Below are positions 43,240-52,210 of a DNA stretch of 64,000 bases, piece after piece; the stretch's first letter is position 1; the number at the start of each line of letters is the position of its first letter. This DNA comes from Lactobacillus sp. ESL0679. Its GTDB lineage: Bacteria > Bacillota > Bacilli > Lactobacillales > Lactobacillaceae. The stretch spans positions 177,202 through 241,201 of the forward strand of contig NZ_JAQTIG010000003.1 in assembly GCF_029433515.1 (NCBI RefSeq), read 5' to 3'. Both the position numbers and the translations under genes were made by a program. The notes under the pieces are model-generated. The model worked only from the letters and a program-made list of their open reading frames with translations. It had not been told where the DNA came from and did no database searches.

Positions 43240-44742
43240 ATGAAGAAAAATGAATATGAAATTATTGTTGTTGGCGCCAGCAATGCTGGTGGGATGGCTG
43301 CCGCAGCTGCTGCAGAAAAAGGCGGTGACGTTTTAGTAATTGATAAGGCGGGCAGTGCTGGCTACTTATATAGAGAAACGATTGCTGCAATCCACAGTAA
43401 GGCGCAGAAAAAGGCTGGCGTAGAAATTGACCGTAATGAATTAGTCAATTTTATTTCAACCTTTAACCAAGGCAATGTTGACCAGCGTTTATTAAATGTT
43501 TGGGCTGACAATAGTTCAGAAATGGTTGATTGGCTTGATGATGAAGTCTTGCAGCCTCATGGTGCCTATATCAAGGCAACACCTGACGCTCATTTTGAAA
43601 CAGACCGTAATCGTGCTTTTCCAACAGGAAATGAAGCCACTGCTCCTGATGGTAAGTATTGGCAAATGGGCTATGGTAACTGGGTAATTGAAAAAGCTGA
43701 AAAATTGGGCGCCGAATTTTCCTGGTGGACAATGCTTGAAAGCTTAGTTGTCGAAGATGGTCGCGTAGTGGGCGTTGTTGTTAAAGATGTGAAGACTAAG
43801 AAGACAACAACTGTTAGAGCAACCAAAGGTGTAATTTTGTGTACTGGTGGGTATGGTTCTAATGAAGTCTTGATGCAGAAGTGGAATCCACTTGGCTTAA
43901 AGACCAATGTTTATACTGATGGTCAACGAGATGATGGCTCTGGTATTGTTGCCGCTATGGAAATCGGCGCTGCTAAAGATGAAGAACCAGCTTCGATTGT
44001 CTTCAACCGTGGTGCTGTTCTCGTTGGTACTAAGACAGAAAACTTCTACGAAGTTGACTTAACTCCTCCAGATGATCCTGGATATTTGTGGCTTGGTTCC
44101 TATCCGATGTTGAAAGTTAACTTGAATGGTGAACGCTTCTTTAATGAAAGTGCCCCATACCAGTTTCAAATGAGTGCTGCTTCTAAGCAACCTGGTTATC
44201 TTAGTGCCATGATTTGGACTGAGGAAACTATGACTGATGAAGCATTAAGACAATATCATACTTTAGGTTGCTCACGCTTGGGCTTCCCTGGAATTTTCAC
44301 AGGGGATGAAGCACGTAAAGAAGTTAATGACCGCTTGAACGAAGGCTTAGTACAAAAGGCTGATACGATTGAAGAATTAGCCGAAAAATTGGGTCTACCA
44401 GTTGCTAATTTAACTAAGACAGTTGCACGCTATAATGAAATGGTAGCTCAAGGTCGCGATGATGACTTTGGCAAGGAAAGTTCACGTTTAGAGCCAGTTA
44501 ATAAGGCACCATATTACGGGGCGATTTTGGGTGGCCGGCTATTGGCAACTCTCGATGGTTTGCGCATTAATACTAAGATGCAAGTTATTAGCAAGCAAGA
44601 CAAGGTGATTCCTGGTCTTTACGCTGCTGGTAATTGTTCCGGTGGCTTCTTCTGGGGTGTCTATCCTGATCACATTCCTGGTCTGACAGTTAGTCACGCA
44701 TTAACTTTTGGTCGTTTAGCTGGAAAGTATGCTGCAGAATAA
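43240..44742 (+). CDS. FAD-dependent reductase of the fumarate reductase/ketosteroid dehydrogenase flavoprotein family
   Basis: 500 residues. N-terminal dinucleotide fold EIIVVGASNAGGMAAA (Ser replaces the second Gly of GxGxxG), ILCTGGYGSN, and C-terminal FAD closure PGLYAAGNCSGGFFWGVYP...GLTVSHALTFGR. It lacks a signal peptide, haem motifs and an FMN-binding domain, so it is a stand-alone cytoplasmic enzyme. Family members reduce enoates such as fumarate, urocanate or cinnamates, or dehydrogenate steroids. With the OFA carrier, reduction of an imported unsaturated acid as electron sink is plausible. Confidence 0.8.
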   Translation: MKKNEYEIIVVGASNAGGMAAAAAAEKGGDVLVIDKAGSAGYLYRETIAAIHSKAQKKAGVEIDRNELVNFISTFNQGNVDQRLLNVWADNSSEMVDWLDDEVLQPHGAYIKATPDAHFETDRNRAFPTGNEATAPDGKYWQMGYGNWVIEKAEKLGAEFSWWTMLESLVVEDGRVVGVVVKDVKTKKTTTVRATKGVILCTGGYGSNEVLMQKWNPLGLKTNVYTDGQRDDGSGIVAAMEIGAAKDEEPASIVFNRGAVLVGTKTENFYEVDLTPPDDPGYLWLGSYPMLKVNLNGERFFNESAPYQFQMSAASKQPGYLSAMIWTEETMTDEALRQYHTLGCSRLGFPGIFTGDEARKEVNDRLNEGLVQKADTIEELAEKLGLPVANLTKTVARYNEMVAQGRDDDFGKESSRLEPVNKAPYYGAILGGRLLATLDGLRINTKMQVISKQDKVIPGLYAAGNCSGGFFWGVYPDHIPGLTVSHALTFGRLAGKYAAE

Positions 44743-44753
44743 CAATTTAAATT

Positions 44754-44791
44754 AAAAAGGTCTGTTCCGTAACTGGAGCAGACCTTTTTGT
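44754..44791. terminator. Bidirectional terminator flavoprotein / TetR gene
   Basis: AAAAAGGTCTGTTCC pairs with GGAGCAGACCTTTTT around a short loop between convergent genes. Confidence 0.88.
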
Positions 44792-44801
44792 GATCGAAAA
44801 A

Positions 44802-45386
44802 TTATTTAGTGAAGGCAAAATATGGACCTAATTCTAGGCACTTAATGATAATATCGGCAATTTCATCAATAGAAGAAGTAGGACTTTTGAAAAACCACCA
44901 CCTGATGATTTGTAAAGCCGCTGTCGCAAATAAATTAGCCTGTAATTCATCATACTTAGTACATTCTTGTTTTGTCGAAAAAATATACTGCTTAAATTTT
45001 TTAGCAAAAGCTATTTCCATCATTGTAAAAACATTTAGTTCAAGATTTTTAGACCAAAGAGTCATTAACCAATCTCGGTGCTGCCACACTGGTAATAATG
45101 CAGCCGGTAATTTCTTTTTGTAGTTTTCAATGCTGTTAGTCTCGTCAAGATTAAGAAACGAAATGTCAATGTACTTAGAAAATGCTTTAAGTGTTTCGCG
45201 CACCATTGTATCGCGCAGGTCATATTTATCATGATAATATTTGTAAAACGTTGATTTATTAATCATCATTGCGTCTGTTAGATCGCGAATAGTAATTTTA
45301 GAAAAGGGCTTATTGCTAACACATTGAGCAAAGCCCTCTTGAATAACTAATTTAGTTTTTTTAACTCGTAAATCTTCTTTTTTCAT
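44802..45386 (-). CDS. TetR-family regulator
   Basis: 194 residues. N-terminal TetR HTH (ITIRDLTDAMMINKSTFYKYYHDKYDLRDTM, about 28-58) and a C-terminal domain rich in aromatic residues, like the DhaS/TetR_C group of lactobacilli. Divergent from the PTS EIIBC gene. Ligand unknown; target probably the divergent PTS operon. Confidence 0.87.
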   Translation of the reverse strand: MKKEDLRVKKTKLVIQEGFAQCVSNKPFSKITIRDLTDAMMINKSTFYKYYHDKYDLRDTMVRETLKAFSKYIDISFLNLDETNSIENYKKKLPAALLPVWQHRDWLMTLWSKNLELNVFTMMEIAFAKKFKQYIFSTKQECTKYDELQANLFATAALQIIRWWFFKSPTSSIDEIADIIIKCLELGPYFAFTK

Positions 45387-45452
45387 AATAGTGACCTAAA
45401 CTAAAAACTTGTTTTACCAGTAAATAAATATACCACAATTTTAATAGTCAAA

Positions 45453-45497
45453 GTTGCATAACCCGACAAATATATGCAGGTTGTTGCTTAACCTACC
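45453..45497. promoter_or_regulatory. Direct-repeat candidate operator between TetR and PTS genes
   Basis: GTTGCATAACCCGAC (45453-45467) and GTTGCTTAACCTACC (45483-45497) match at 11 of 15 positions, 30 bp apart. The second also contains an AGGTT...AACCT dyad. Confidence 0.4.
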
Positions 45498-45572
45498 ATT
45501 TGGACTTAATCTAGTGATTTTTTCAAAAGCCTGAACATGATAAATTGGTTGAGGAAAGAGGGAAAACAACGT

Positions 45573-46952
45573 ATGGATTATCAAAAAGTGGCTCAAGAAG
45601 TTTTGCGTTTAATGGGTAATGCAGAAAACATTACCCAGATAACACATTGTTCAACGAGATTGCGGATAAATGTTAAAGATATTAATCAAGTAAATCTTGA
45701 AAATCTTAAAAAGGTTGATGGTGTAACTGAAGTCATTAACCAAGCTGGACAAGTACAAGTAGTTATTGGAACAGAAGTACCTAAAGTATATGATGAGTTC
45801 ATGAAATTGCTGCCGACTAATGAAGATCAGGCTCAAATTCAAAATAAAAAGCAAGAGAAAAAGGAAGGACTTATTTCCCGATTCATGGACTTTCTTGCCG
45901 GTAGTTTTACACCGATTTTGCCCGTTATTATTGGAGCTGGGTTATTAAAGGGGTTCATTGCAATTTTTGTGACTGTTCATGTTATTGCAACCAATAGTTT
46001 AAATTATCAAATTTTATCCTTTATAGCTGATGCCTGTTTTCAATTTTTGCCTGTATTATTGGCTTATACTTCAGCGAAGAAATTAAATGCTAATCCATTT
46101 ATTGCGGTAACCTTGGCTGGCGTATTGTTACACCCAACGTTTGCTGCAATGGTTGCTAGTGGCCATTCAATTTCATTATTTGGCTTGCCAATTCGAGCTG
46201 TTAATTATGGCTCAAGCGTTGTGCCAATTATTTTAATAGTTTATGTCCAATCAAAAATAGAAAAATTATTAAACAGTAATTTACCGGACACCGTGGCAAT
46301 GTTTGTCACACCAACACTTTCTATTTTAGTGAATGCTGTGTTGGGACTAGTTGTCTTAGGTCCAATTGGCAGTTATATTGGTGATTATCTTGGAATTGCA
46401 ATTGCATTTTTAAACCACAATGTGCCTTGGTTAGCACCGACAATTCTAGGTGGCTTTTCACCAATCATTGTCATGATGGGGATGCACTATACGTTGTTCC
46501 CAATTGCCTTACAATCAATTACCAAGTTTGGTTATGATTCTTTCTTCACGCCAGCTGGGTTAAGTGCTAATATTTCGCAAGCTGGTGCTGGTTTTGCTGT
46601 AGCGGTGAAATGCAAGAACAAAAAGACAAAGTCGACTGCAGTTTCAGCGGCATCGACTGCTTTACTAGGAATTAGCGAGCCTGTGTTATATGGTGTTAAT
46701 TTGAAAAATAAGAAGGCGCTCTGTTCAGCAATAATCGGTGGTGCCGTTGGTGGACTATATGCCGGATTAACTTTTGTTACATCAACAGCAATGGCGAGTC
46801 CCGGTATTTTAGCAATTGCACTTTTTGCTAAAACACCAATGAATTTATTAAATGCCATAATTGAAATGCTAATTGCCTTTGGCGTATCATTTGGATTAGG
46901 AATGCTACTGATTAACAAAGACGATATTGCAGCAATGGAAGCAAAAAATTAA
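45573..46952 (+). CDS. PTS glucose/beta-glucoside-superfamily EIIBC
   Basis: 459 residues. EIIB with phospho-Cys26 (ITHCSTRLRI, about 1-85), linker, then the EIIC membrane domain with the GISEPVLYGVNL signature. No EIIA domain is fused or encoded nearby, so it must borrow one (Crr-type), as MurP, TreB and sucrose EIIBC proteins do. The ATG at 45573 is preferred because AGAGGG lies ten bases upstream; the in-frame ATG at 45537 has no RBS. Substrate unknown; MurP- or TreB-like candidates cannot be separated. Confidence 0.85.
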   Translation: MDYQKVAQEVLRLMGNAENITQITHCSTRLRINVKDINQVNLENLKKVDGVTEVINQAGQVQVVIGTEVPKVYDEFMKLLPTNEDQAQIQNKKQEKKEGLISRFMDFLAGSFTPILPVIIGAGLLKGFIAIFVTVHVIATNSLNYQILSFIADACFQFLPVLLAYTSAKKLNANPFIAVTLAGVLLHPTFAAMVASGHSISLFGLPIRAVNYGSSVVPIILIVYVQSKIEKLLNSNLPDTVAMFVTPTLSILVNAVLGLVVLGPIGSYIGDYLGIAIAFLNHNVPWLAPTILGGFSPIIVMMGMHYTLFPIALQSITKFGYDSFFTPAGLSANISQAGAGFAVAVKCKNKKTKSTAVSAASTALLGISEPVLYGVNLKNKKALCSAIIGGAVGGLYAGLTFVTSTAMASPGILAIALFAKTPMNLLNAIIEMLIAFGVSFGLGMLLINKDDIAAMEAKN

Positions 46953-46976
46953 TTTTTAAGAATTGAGGTAGTAAAA

Positions 46977-47948
46977 ATGAAAGAAAATCGTGTATGTGCA
47001 GCTTTAGGGATTGAAAAACCCGTTATTCAAGGGGCAATGGCCTTTGTTTCCACGGCAGATTTGGCTGCGGCAGTTTCTAACGCTGGTGGACTCGGTGTTT
47101 TAGGCCTTGGTTATGCACCAGAACCCATGATTCGTCAGGAAATTGCTAAAATTAAAACTTTAACTGACAAAAAGTATGCCCTGCAAGTTGATATGACTTC
47201 TCCGCGAATTAGTGAGCTTGATAAATATATTTCTGAATATGATATTCCAGTTGTCTATGGCTGCGGGATGCAAGATTGGCCACAAGAAATTGTGACCGAA
47301 TATACAACAAAATGGCACCAAGAACATCGTAAAGTTATCTTCAAGGCATCGACTGTTGCTGATGCGGTAATCGCTGAAAAAGCTGGCGGCGATGTAATTG
47401 CAGTCAAGGGCTGGGAAGGCGGCGGCCACATTTCCTTTGAAAGCACGATGGTTTTGGCAGCTAAAGCCAAGTCAGTCATAACTGCTCCACTAGTAGTTAG
47501 CGGCGGGATTGCTAACGGCGACACAGCTGCAGCTGCGATAGCTTTAGGTGCTGATGGAATTGAAATGGGAACAGTCTTTTTGGCAACAGCTCAAGCGGCA
47601 ATTCATCCTAATGCTAAAAAGGCGCTGCTTGCAGCAGGTGATATGTCAACGGTTGAAACCAACTATTCCATTGGGCCAACGCGTGAATTAAAGAACGAAT
47701 TAACTAAGAGAACTGTTGCCCTTGAACAAGGAACGAGCTTTACTGAAGCTGCTAAAAAATTGAAGAATGCAGATTCAATTACCATTAATAAGGGGCTTGT
47801 TCATGGTGATACAGAAAACGGCGCCATTATGTGTGGTCAAGATGTCAGCTTAATTAACGAACAAAAAGCAGTGACGGAAATTATCGATGGTGTTCTTGCT
47901 GGTGCCCAAGAGAGAATTAAAGAAATGCAAAATTTTAGTTGGGAATAA
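46977..47948 (+). CDS. Nitronate monooxygenase / FabK-like FMN oxidoreductase
   Basis: 323 residues of the 2-nitropropane dioxygenase family. TIM barrel with VIQGAMAFVSTADLAAAVSNAGGLGVLG at the start, catalytic-loop KGWEGGGHISFE and phosphate-binding PLVVSGGIANGDTAAAAIALGADGIEMGT. It starts 24 bp after the PTS gene and shares its terminator, so they are co-transcribed; the functional link is unclear. A FabK-type enoyl-ACP reductase is an alternative but lies outside any fab cluster. Confidence 0.82.
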   Translation: MKENRVCAALGIEKPVIQGAMAFVSTADLAAAVSNAGGLGVLGLGYAPEPMIRQEIAKIKTLTDKKYALQVDMTSPRISELDKYISEYDIPVVYGCGMQDWPQEIVTEYTTKWHQEHRKVIFKASTVADAVIAEKAGGDVIAVKGWEGGGHISFESTMVLAAKAKSVITAPLVVSGGIANGDTAAAAIALGADGIEMGTVFLATAQAAIHPNAKKALLAAGDMSTVETNYSIGPTRELKNELTKRTVALEQGTSFTEAAKKLKNADSITINKGLVHGDTENGAIMCGQDVSLINEQKAVTEIIDGVLAGAQERIKEMQNFSWE

Positions 47949-47962
47949 ATGTCCTAATTTGG

Positions 47963-47992
47963 TAGTGAATCAAGATTGATTCACTATTTTTG
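47963..47992 (+). terminator. Terminator after the nitronate monooxygenase gene
   Basis: TAGTGAATCA and TGATTCACTA form a perfect stem around AGAT, followed by TTTTTG. Confidence 0.88.
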
Positions 47993-48073
47993 TTTCAATT
48001 TGGTAAAGATTTTAAAAAACACTATATTTATAGATTATAATTATTACATAAAATTTATTGTGAGGTGTTAATA

Positions 48074-49570
48074 ATGAAAATCAATAAAAAAGTTATTTTA
48101 TTGCTTGGTGCAGTTATGCTAGCTGGACCTGCTATGCTGGCAAGTCAGCCTGCTCAAGTTCAAGCTGCAACTGAGCAAACTAATTTGAAAATCAATCATT
48201 CACGTGTCTATAACAAGCATGGGCAAAAGCTATGGTCTTATCGCGGTAAAAGCTCTTTAATTACTAGCAAGTCAATCAAGGTTGCTAAGCAAGTAGTACC
48301 GACAACTGATCCAAGGTCTAAAAATTATTCTTTTCATGATGAGAACTGGGATTGGTATTACTTACCATATAAAATGATTAACGGAAAAACTTATTATAGT
48401 ATTGGTCACGGTGGTTATATCAAGGCAGCCAATGTCACCAAGATCAATGGTCAAGCACTTTTGGCAAATCAAGCTTCAATTAAGTTGACTAAGAAGATGT
48501 TTGATGATCAAAAGGCCAATACGATTGAGGTATATGATGCAGATTTAGGTAAAAAAGTTGCTAAACATTTTACACCGGGTCAAAAGGTTGTCGTGGATGC
48601 TGTAACAGATGGTAGTGATATCGATTACCAAATTGACGAAGGCTATTCAATTATGTATCGCATTAAGGGTAGTAACCAATTCTTAGACGAAGATATTGAC
48701 GATGATGCTGTTCTAACGGCAATTTACAGTAAAAAGGATTTACAATTATTGCCGTGCAGTAAGCATATGGCAATTTTGACAACCAAGAATACCAATTATT
48801 ATACGTACAAAGGTGAAGTAGCTACTCAAAGTGTAATTCCGAATTCGAACTTGGTTATTGTTCCGGATAATACACCAAATTCAGTTGTTCAGGCAATTAC
48901 TGCCAAGAAGGGCAGAATTGAATATGCAACTAAGGCATTTTATTTGCGTGAACCTAGTCAAACTGAACCTGAATTATTTTATCAAGTTGAGTCTACAGTA
49001 AGAGATGGTAGCTATGCACTTCTTAAAGCCGCTGATACTAAGTATATCTATGGTATTAAATTATCTCCACTTAATACTAAAGAAGATGCTCTGGCAAATA
49101 AACCACTAGCATCAACTGCTAAACGTGTGGAATTAAAGCAGTTATTGGATCAAGCTCCAGAAATTAGGGCTAGTGAAAAATACCGTTATGCTGGTTCAAA
49201 TAGCAGTTCCTATGAGTATTACTTTAAAAAAGCTCAAATTGCCTATGATTCATTAATTAGTACTGATACAGATGTGCAAAAAGCTATTACCGATCTTCAA
49301 CAAGCAACTACTGCACTTGATCGCGGTAAGCGGGTAAAAGTTAAGGATATTAATCATTTAACCGCTGAAGAAGCTAAAAAGATTCTGCCACTTGCTAACA
49401 GTGATGTTCAAGCTAAGTATCCTAAAGAAAAAAATCATTTTTATAATGTAGAGTTTAATAAAGATTATACTGAGTTAGACGTTTATTTGTCAGATCACAC
49501 GGTTAATCCAGCCGTGACTACTAAGGTAGGCAAGCTGAATATTGCAGATTATGTAGAAGTAGAAAAATAA
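48074..49570 (+). CDS. Secreted SLAP-domain surface protein with FIVAR-like repeat
   Basis: 498 residues. Signal peptide with probable cleavage after residue 31 (QVQA-ATEQ). An SLAP (S-layer protein A C-terminal type) domain at about 36-135 has the usual HSRVYNKHGQK and KTYYSIGHGGYIKAANV pattern. A central region follows without recognised domain, then a helical FIVAR-like segment (about 355-420, KAITDLQQATTALD). SLAP domains bind cell-wall polymers in Lactobacillus. GTGAGGTG precedes the ATG at 48074; the GTG at 48065 is part of the RBS. Probably cell-wall attached; ligand unknown. Confidence 0.85.
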   Translation: MKINKKVILLLGAVMLAGPAMLASQPAQVQAATEQTNLKINHSRVYNKHGQKLWSYRGKSSLITSKSIKVAKQVVPTTDPRSKNYSFHDENWDWYYLPYKMINGKTYYSIGHGGYIKAANVTKINGQALLANQASIKLTKKMFDDQKANTIEVYDADLGKKVAKHFTPGQKVVVDAVTDGSDIDYQIDEGYSIMYRIKGSNQFLDEDIDDDAVLTAIYSKKDLQLLPCSKHMAILTTKNTNYYTYKGEVATQSVIPNSNLVIVPDNTPNSVVQAITAKKGRIEYATKAFYLREPSQTEPELFYQVESTVRDGSYALLKAADTKYIYGIKLSPLNTKEDALANKPLASTAKRVELKQLLDQAPEIRASEKYRYAGSNSSSYEYYFKKAQIAYDSLISTDTDVQKAITDLQQATTALDRGKRVKVKDINHLTAEEAKKILPLANSDVQAKYPKEKNHFYNVEFNKDYTELDVYLSDHTVNPAVTTKVGKLNIADYVEVEK

Positions 49571-49578
49571 AACATTTT

Positions 49579-49611
49579 AAGACTGATTGTTTCAACGACA
49601 ACCAGTCTTTT
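49579..49611 (+). terminator. Terminator after the SLAP gene
   Basis: AAGACTGATTGT and ACAACCAGTCTT pair with one mismatch and run into T's. Confidence 0.82.
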
Positions 49612-49763
49612 TTGCAGTAATTTTCACTCATTAAACTAGAACAAACTGTATATTTTTAAATCTTTATCGAATAAAATACGAACCTTATTTATAGTAAAAT
49701 ATAATATTTTTACAAAAACCGAATTTTTACTCAAAATTTTGTTGTAATTTTTCAAAGCTTGCT

Positions 49764-49814
49764 ATACAATTAACAAGAATTATCAATTGACAATTTATTA
49801 AGAACAATATAATA
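49764..49814 (+). promoter_or_regulatory. Promoter with shared 25-nt upstream element, orphan binding protein
   Basis: TTGACA at 49786-49791 with TATAAT at 49807-49812 (15-bp spacer) or TAATAA at 49809-49814 (17 bp). The shared 25-nt element covers 49764-49788, so its 3' end overlaps the -35, as expected for a regulator site or UP-like element. Its twin lies at 28127. Confidence 0.6.
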
Positions 49815-49837
49815 AATTATTTGGAGGAAAATCTAAA

Positions 49838-51139
49838 ATGAAATTCGGTAAAAAGCTTGCAACTGTTGCAGTAGCGGGCTTGGCTTTAATGGGGACTGCT
49901 GCTTGTTCAAAGAGCAATTCGTCAACTTCAACTAATAATAAAATTCCTAAAGTAACTAAGAAAACAACTGTTGTTTTCTGGCATGGAATGCAGGGTGCCC
50001 AAGAGAACACCTTAAAGAGTTTGACCAAGGAATTTGAAAAGAAAAATCCTAACATTACAGTTAAGTTAGAGGAGCAAGGTGCTTATAACGATTTACAGGC
50101 AAAGATCAATTCAACCTTGCAATCACCGAAGGACTTGCCAACAATTGCTCAAGCTTATCCTGACTGGTTAGAGAGTGCTGCTAAGAACAAGGCACTGGTT
50201 AACTTGACACCTTACATTAATAACAAGGATGTTGGTTGGGGCAGTCAACAAGAAAGTGGCATTAAGTCCGACTTGCTTGATGGTGCCAAAATTAACGGGA
50301 CACAATATGGCATTCCGTTTAACAAATCAATTGAAATTTTGATTTACAATCCAGCAATGCTCAAGCAATACGGCGTTAAGAAAGTGCCAACTACAATGGC
50401 GGAACTTAAGAGTGCTGCCCAAACAATTTACCAAAAGAGTAAGCACAAGGTAGTTGGTGCCGGCTTTGATGCCTTGGACAATTACTATGTCTTGGGGATG
50501 AAGAATGCTGGTCAAAACTTCTCCAGTAAGATTGACTTTGCTGGCAATGAATCTAAGCAAGTCATCAACTACTTTGCTGATGGTGAAAAAGCTGGTTACT
50601 TCAGAATGCCGGGTTCAGATAAGTACCTGTACATTCCGTTTACCAATAAGAAGTTAGCCATGATGGTAACCTCATCATCAACAGAAACTTGGGTTAAGCA
50701 AGCTGCTAAGAAAGGCTTTACTTATGATGTTGCTGCTCGTCCAAGCAAGTACACGATGCAACAAGGAACTGACATTTACATGTTTAATCATGCAACTGCC
50801 ATGCAAAAATCGGCTGCCTTCATGTACATGAAGTTTTTAGCTTCAGAATCTAGTCAAGCTAAGTGGGCTAAGGAAACTGGTTATATCCCAGTTAACGAAG
50901 CTGTAGCTAAGACCAAGAGTTACAAGGCTAACAAGGCATTGAAGCTGCCGGCTAAGTTAGAAGATGTTTTGACAACTAACACAATGTACAGTGTGCCAGT
51001 AATTAAAGATTCTGGTGCAACTTACAGTCAATTGCCAGCAATCATGCAATCAATCTTGGCTGCTGCCCAAAAGAAGCAGAATGTTAATAATGCAATTAAG
51101 ACGGGCAAGACAAAATTTGATGCTGCATGGAAGCAATAA
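49838..51139 (+). CDS. Orphan UgpB-like solute-binding lipoprotein
   Basis: 433 residues. Same architecture as the binding protein at 39571: lipid-anchor Cys23 (LMGTAACS), VVFWHGMQG, EEQGAYNDLQAKINSTLQSP, YGIPFNKSIE, QQGTDIYMF and a C-terminal KFDAAWKQ. Identity between the two looks well above half by eye. No ATPase or permease genes adjoin it, and it has its own promoter and terminator. It probably delivers a related substrate to the Ugp-like permeases. GGAGG RBS. Confidence 0.88.
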   Translation: MKFGKKLATVAVAGLALMGTAACSKSNSSTSTNNKIPKVTKKTTVVFWHGMQGAQENTLKSLTKEFEKKNPNITVKLEEQGAYNDLQAKINSTLQSPKDLPTIAQAYPDWLESAAKNKALVNLTPYINNKDVGWGSQQESGIKSDLLDGAKINGTQYGIPFNKSIEILIYNPAMLKQYGVKKVPTTMAELKSAAQTIYQKSKHKVVGAGFDALDNYYVLGMKNAGQNFSSKIDFAGNESKQVINYFADGEKAGYFRMPGSDKYLYIPFTNKKLAMMVTSSSTETWVKQAAKKGFTYDVAARPSKYTMQQGTDIYMFNHATAMQKSAAFMYMKFLASESSQAKWAKETGYIPVNEAVAKTKSYKANKALKLPAKLEDVLTTNTMYSVPVIKDSGATYSQLPAIMQSILAAAQKKQNVNNAIKTGKTKFDAAWKQ

Positions 51140-51157
51140 TAAAATAGAAGATTTTAT

Positions 51158-51187
51158 AAAAAAACAGACCTCTTGGTCTGTTTTTTA
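51158..51187 (+). terminator. Terminator of the orphan binding protein
   Basis: AAAAAACAGACC pairs with GGTCTGTTTTTT around TCTT. Confidence 0.9.
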
Positions 51188-51278
51188 TTTATTGTTTTTT
51201 GCTTGAATGGTAAGATAAATAAGGCATAAGAATTGGTTATTGTAGGTCAATTAATTTAACAAGCCAGGGGTGAGAACG

Positions 51279-52196
51279 GTGATTAGAGAGCAATCTTTTC
51301 CTGTGGAAACTGAATATAGATGGTATGACATCAGTAATTTGAGTGAGGAAGACAGCAATCGGCTGCAGGATGATTTTAGTTTCACCCCGGACATGATTTC
51401 TTATATTTCTGACCGGCACGAGCGACCGCACTACGATTACGATACTCATACACAAATTCACTTGCTGGTTTACGATGTGCCGATTTGGCCAACGAAGTCA
51501 ATTAAGCACTTTACGTCACACCCGATTACTTTTTTAGTATCTGGTGAAAATATTTTTACGTTTCATACTGAGTCGACTAGTTATGTTTTTGACGAATTTA
51601 ACGACCGACCGATGAGGCGTAAGTTGGCTCAAGCGCAAGATGTAACGGAACTATTAATGAAGTTCTTGCTGTTTTCGTCGCAATATTTCCAGCGGGCTGT
51701 TACGCAGTTGGATGTCGAACGCAATAGTCTGGACCAAAAACTGTCTGATGATATTGATAATCATGATTTGGTTGAATTATCAAACATTGAAAAGAGTTTG
51801 GTTTATCTTTCCAGCTCCATTCAAACAAATTTAATGATGCTTAAGAGTTTGAAAAAGTCCAAGTTGAGTTTTACTAAGTATGCTGGTGAGCGGCTGGATG
51901 ATGTTCTAATTGAGTCTAACCAGGCTGCCGAGATGGTGAAGATTTCTCAGCAAGTAACGGCAACATTGTCAGCGACTTCCAATAATATGATGAACAACAA
52001 CTTGAATGACACGATGAAGTTCTTAACGGTCTGGTCGCTAGTGTTGACAATCCCGACAATTTTAACTGGTTTTTACGGGATGAATGTTAGCTTGCCGGTG
52101 GGACATAAGCCATCAGACTGGATTACGATTACTGCTTTTGCCATTTTCTTAATGGTTTGGTTAATTGTGTTAATGAAGCGACATCATTTCTTCTAA
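51279..52196 (+). CDS. corA: CorA-family magnesium/divalent cation channel
   Basis: About 305 residues. A large acidic cytoplasmic N-terminal domain with a long stalk helix, then two C-terminal membrane helices with the selectivity motif GMN (YGMNV, 36 residues before the end). GTG at 51279 follows AGGGGTGA with good spacing; GTG at 51270 overlaps that RBS. The gene is followed 14 bp later by the beta-lactamase-like gene. Confidence 0.9.
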   Translation: MIREQSFPVETEYRWYDISNLSEEDSNRLQDDFSFTPDMISYISDRHERPHYDYDTHTQIHLLVYDVPIWPTKSIKHFTSHPITFLVSGENIFTFHTESTSYVFDEFNDRPMRRKLAQAQDVTELLMKFLLFSSQYFQRAVTQLDVERNSLDQKLSDDIDNHDLVELSNIEKSLVYLSSSIQTNLMMLKSLKKSKLSFTKYAGERLDDVLIESNQAAEMVKISQQVTATLSATSNNMMNNNLNDTMKFLTVWSLVLTIPTILTGFYGMNVSLPVGHKPSDWITITAFAIFLMVWLIVLMKRHHFF

Positions 52197-52210
52197 ATTG
52201 AGGCTAATTT

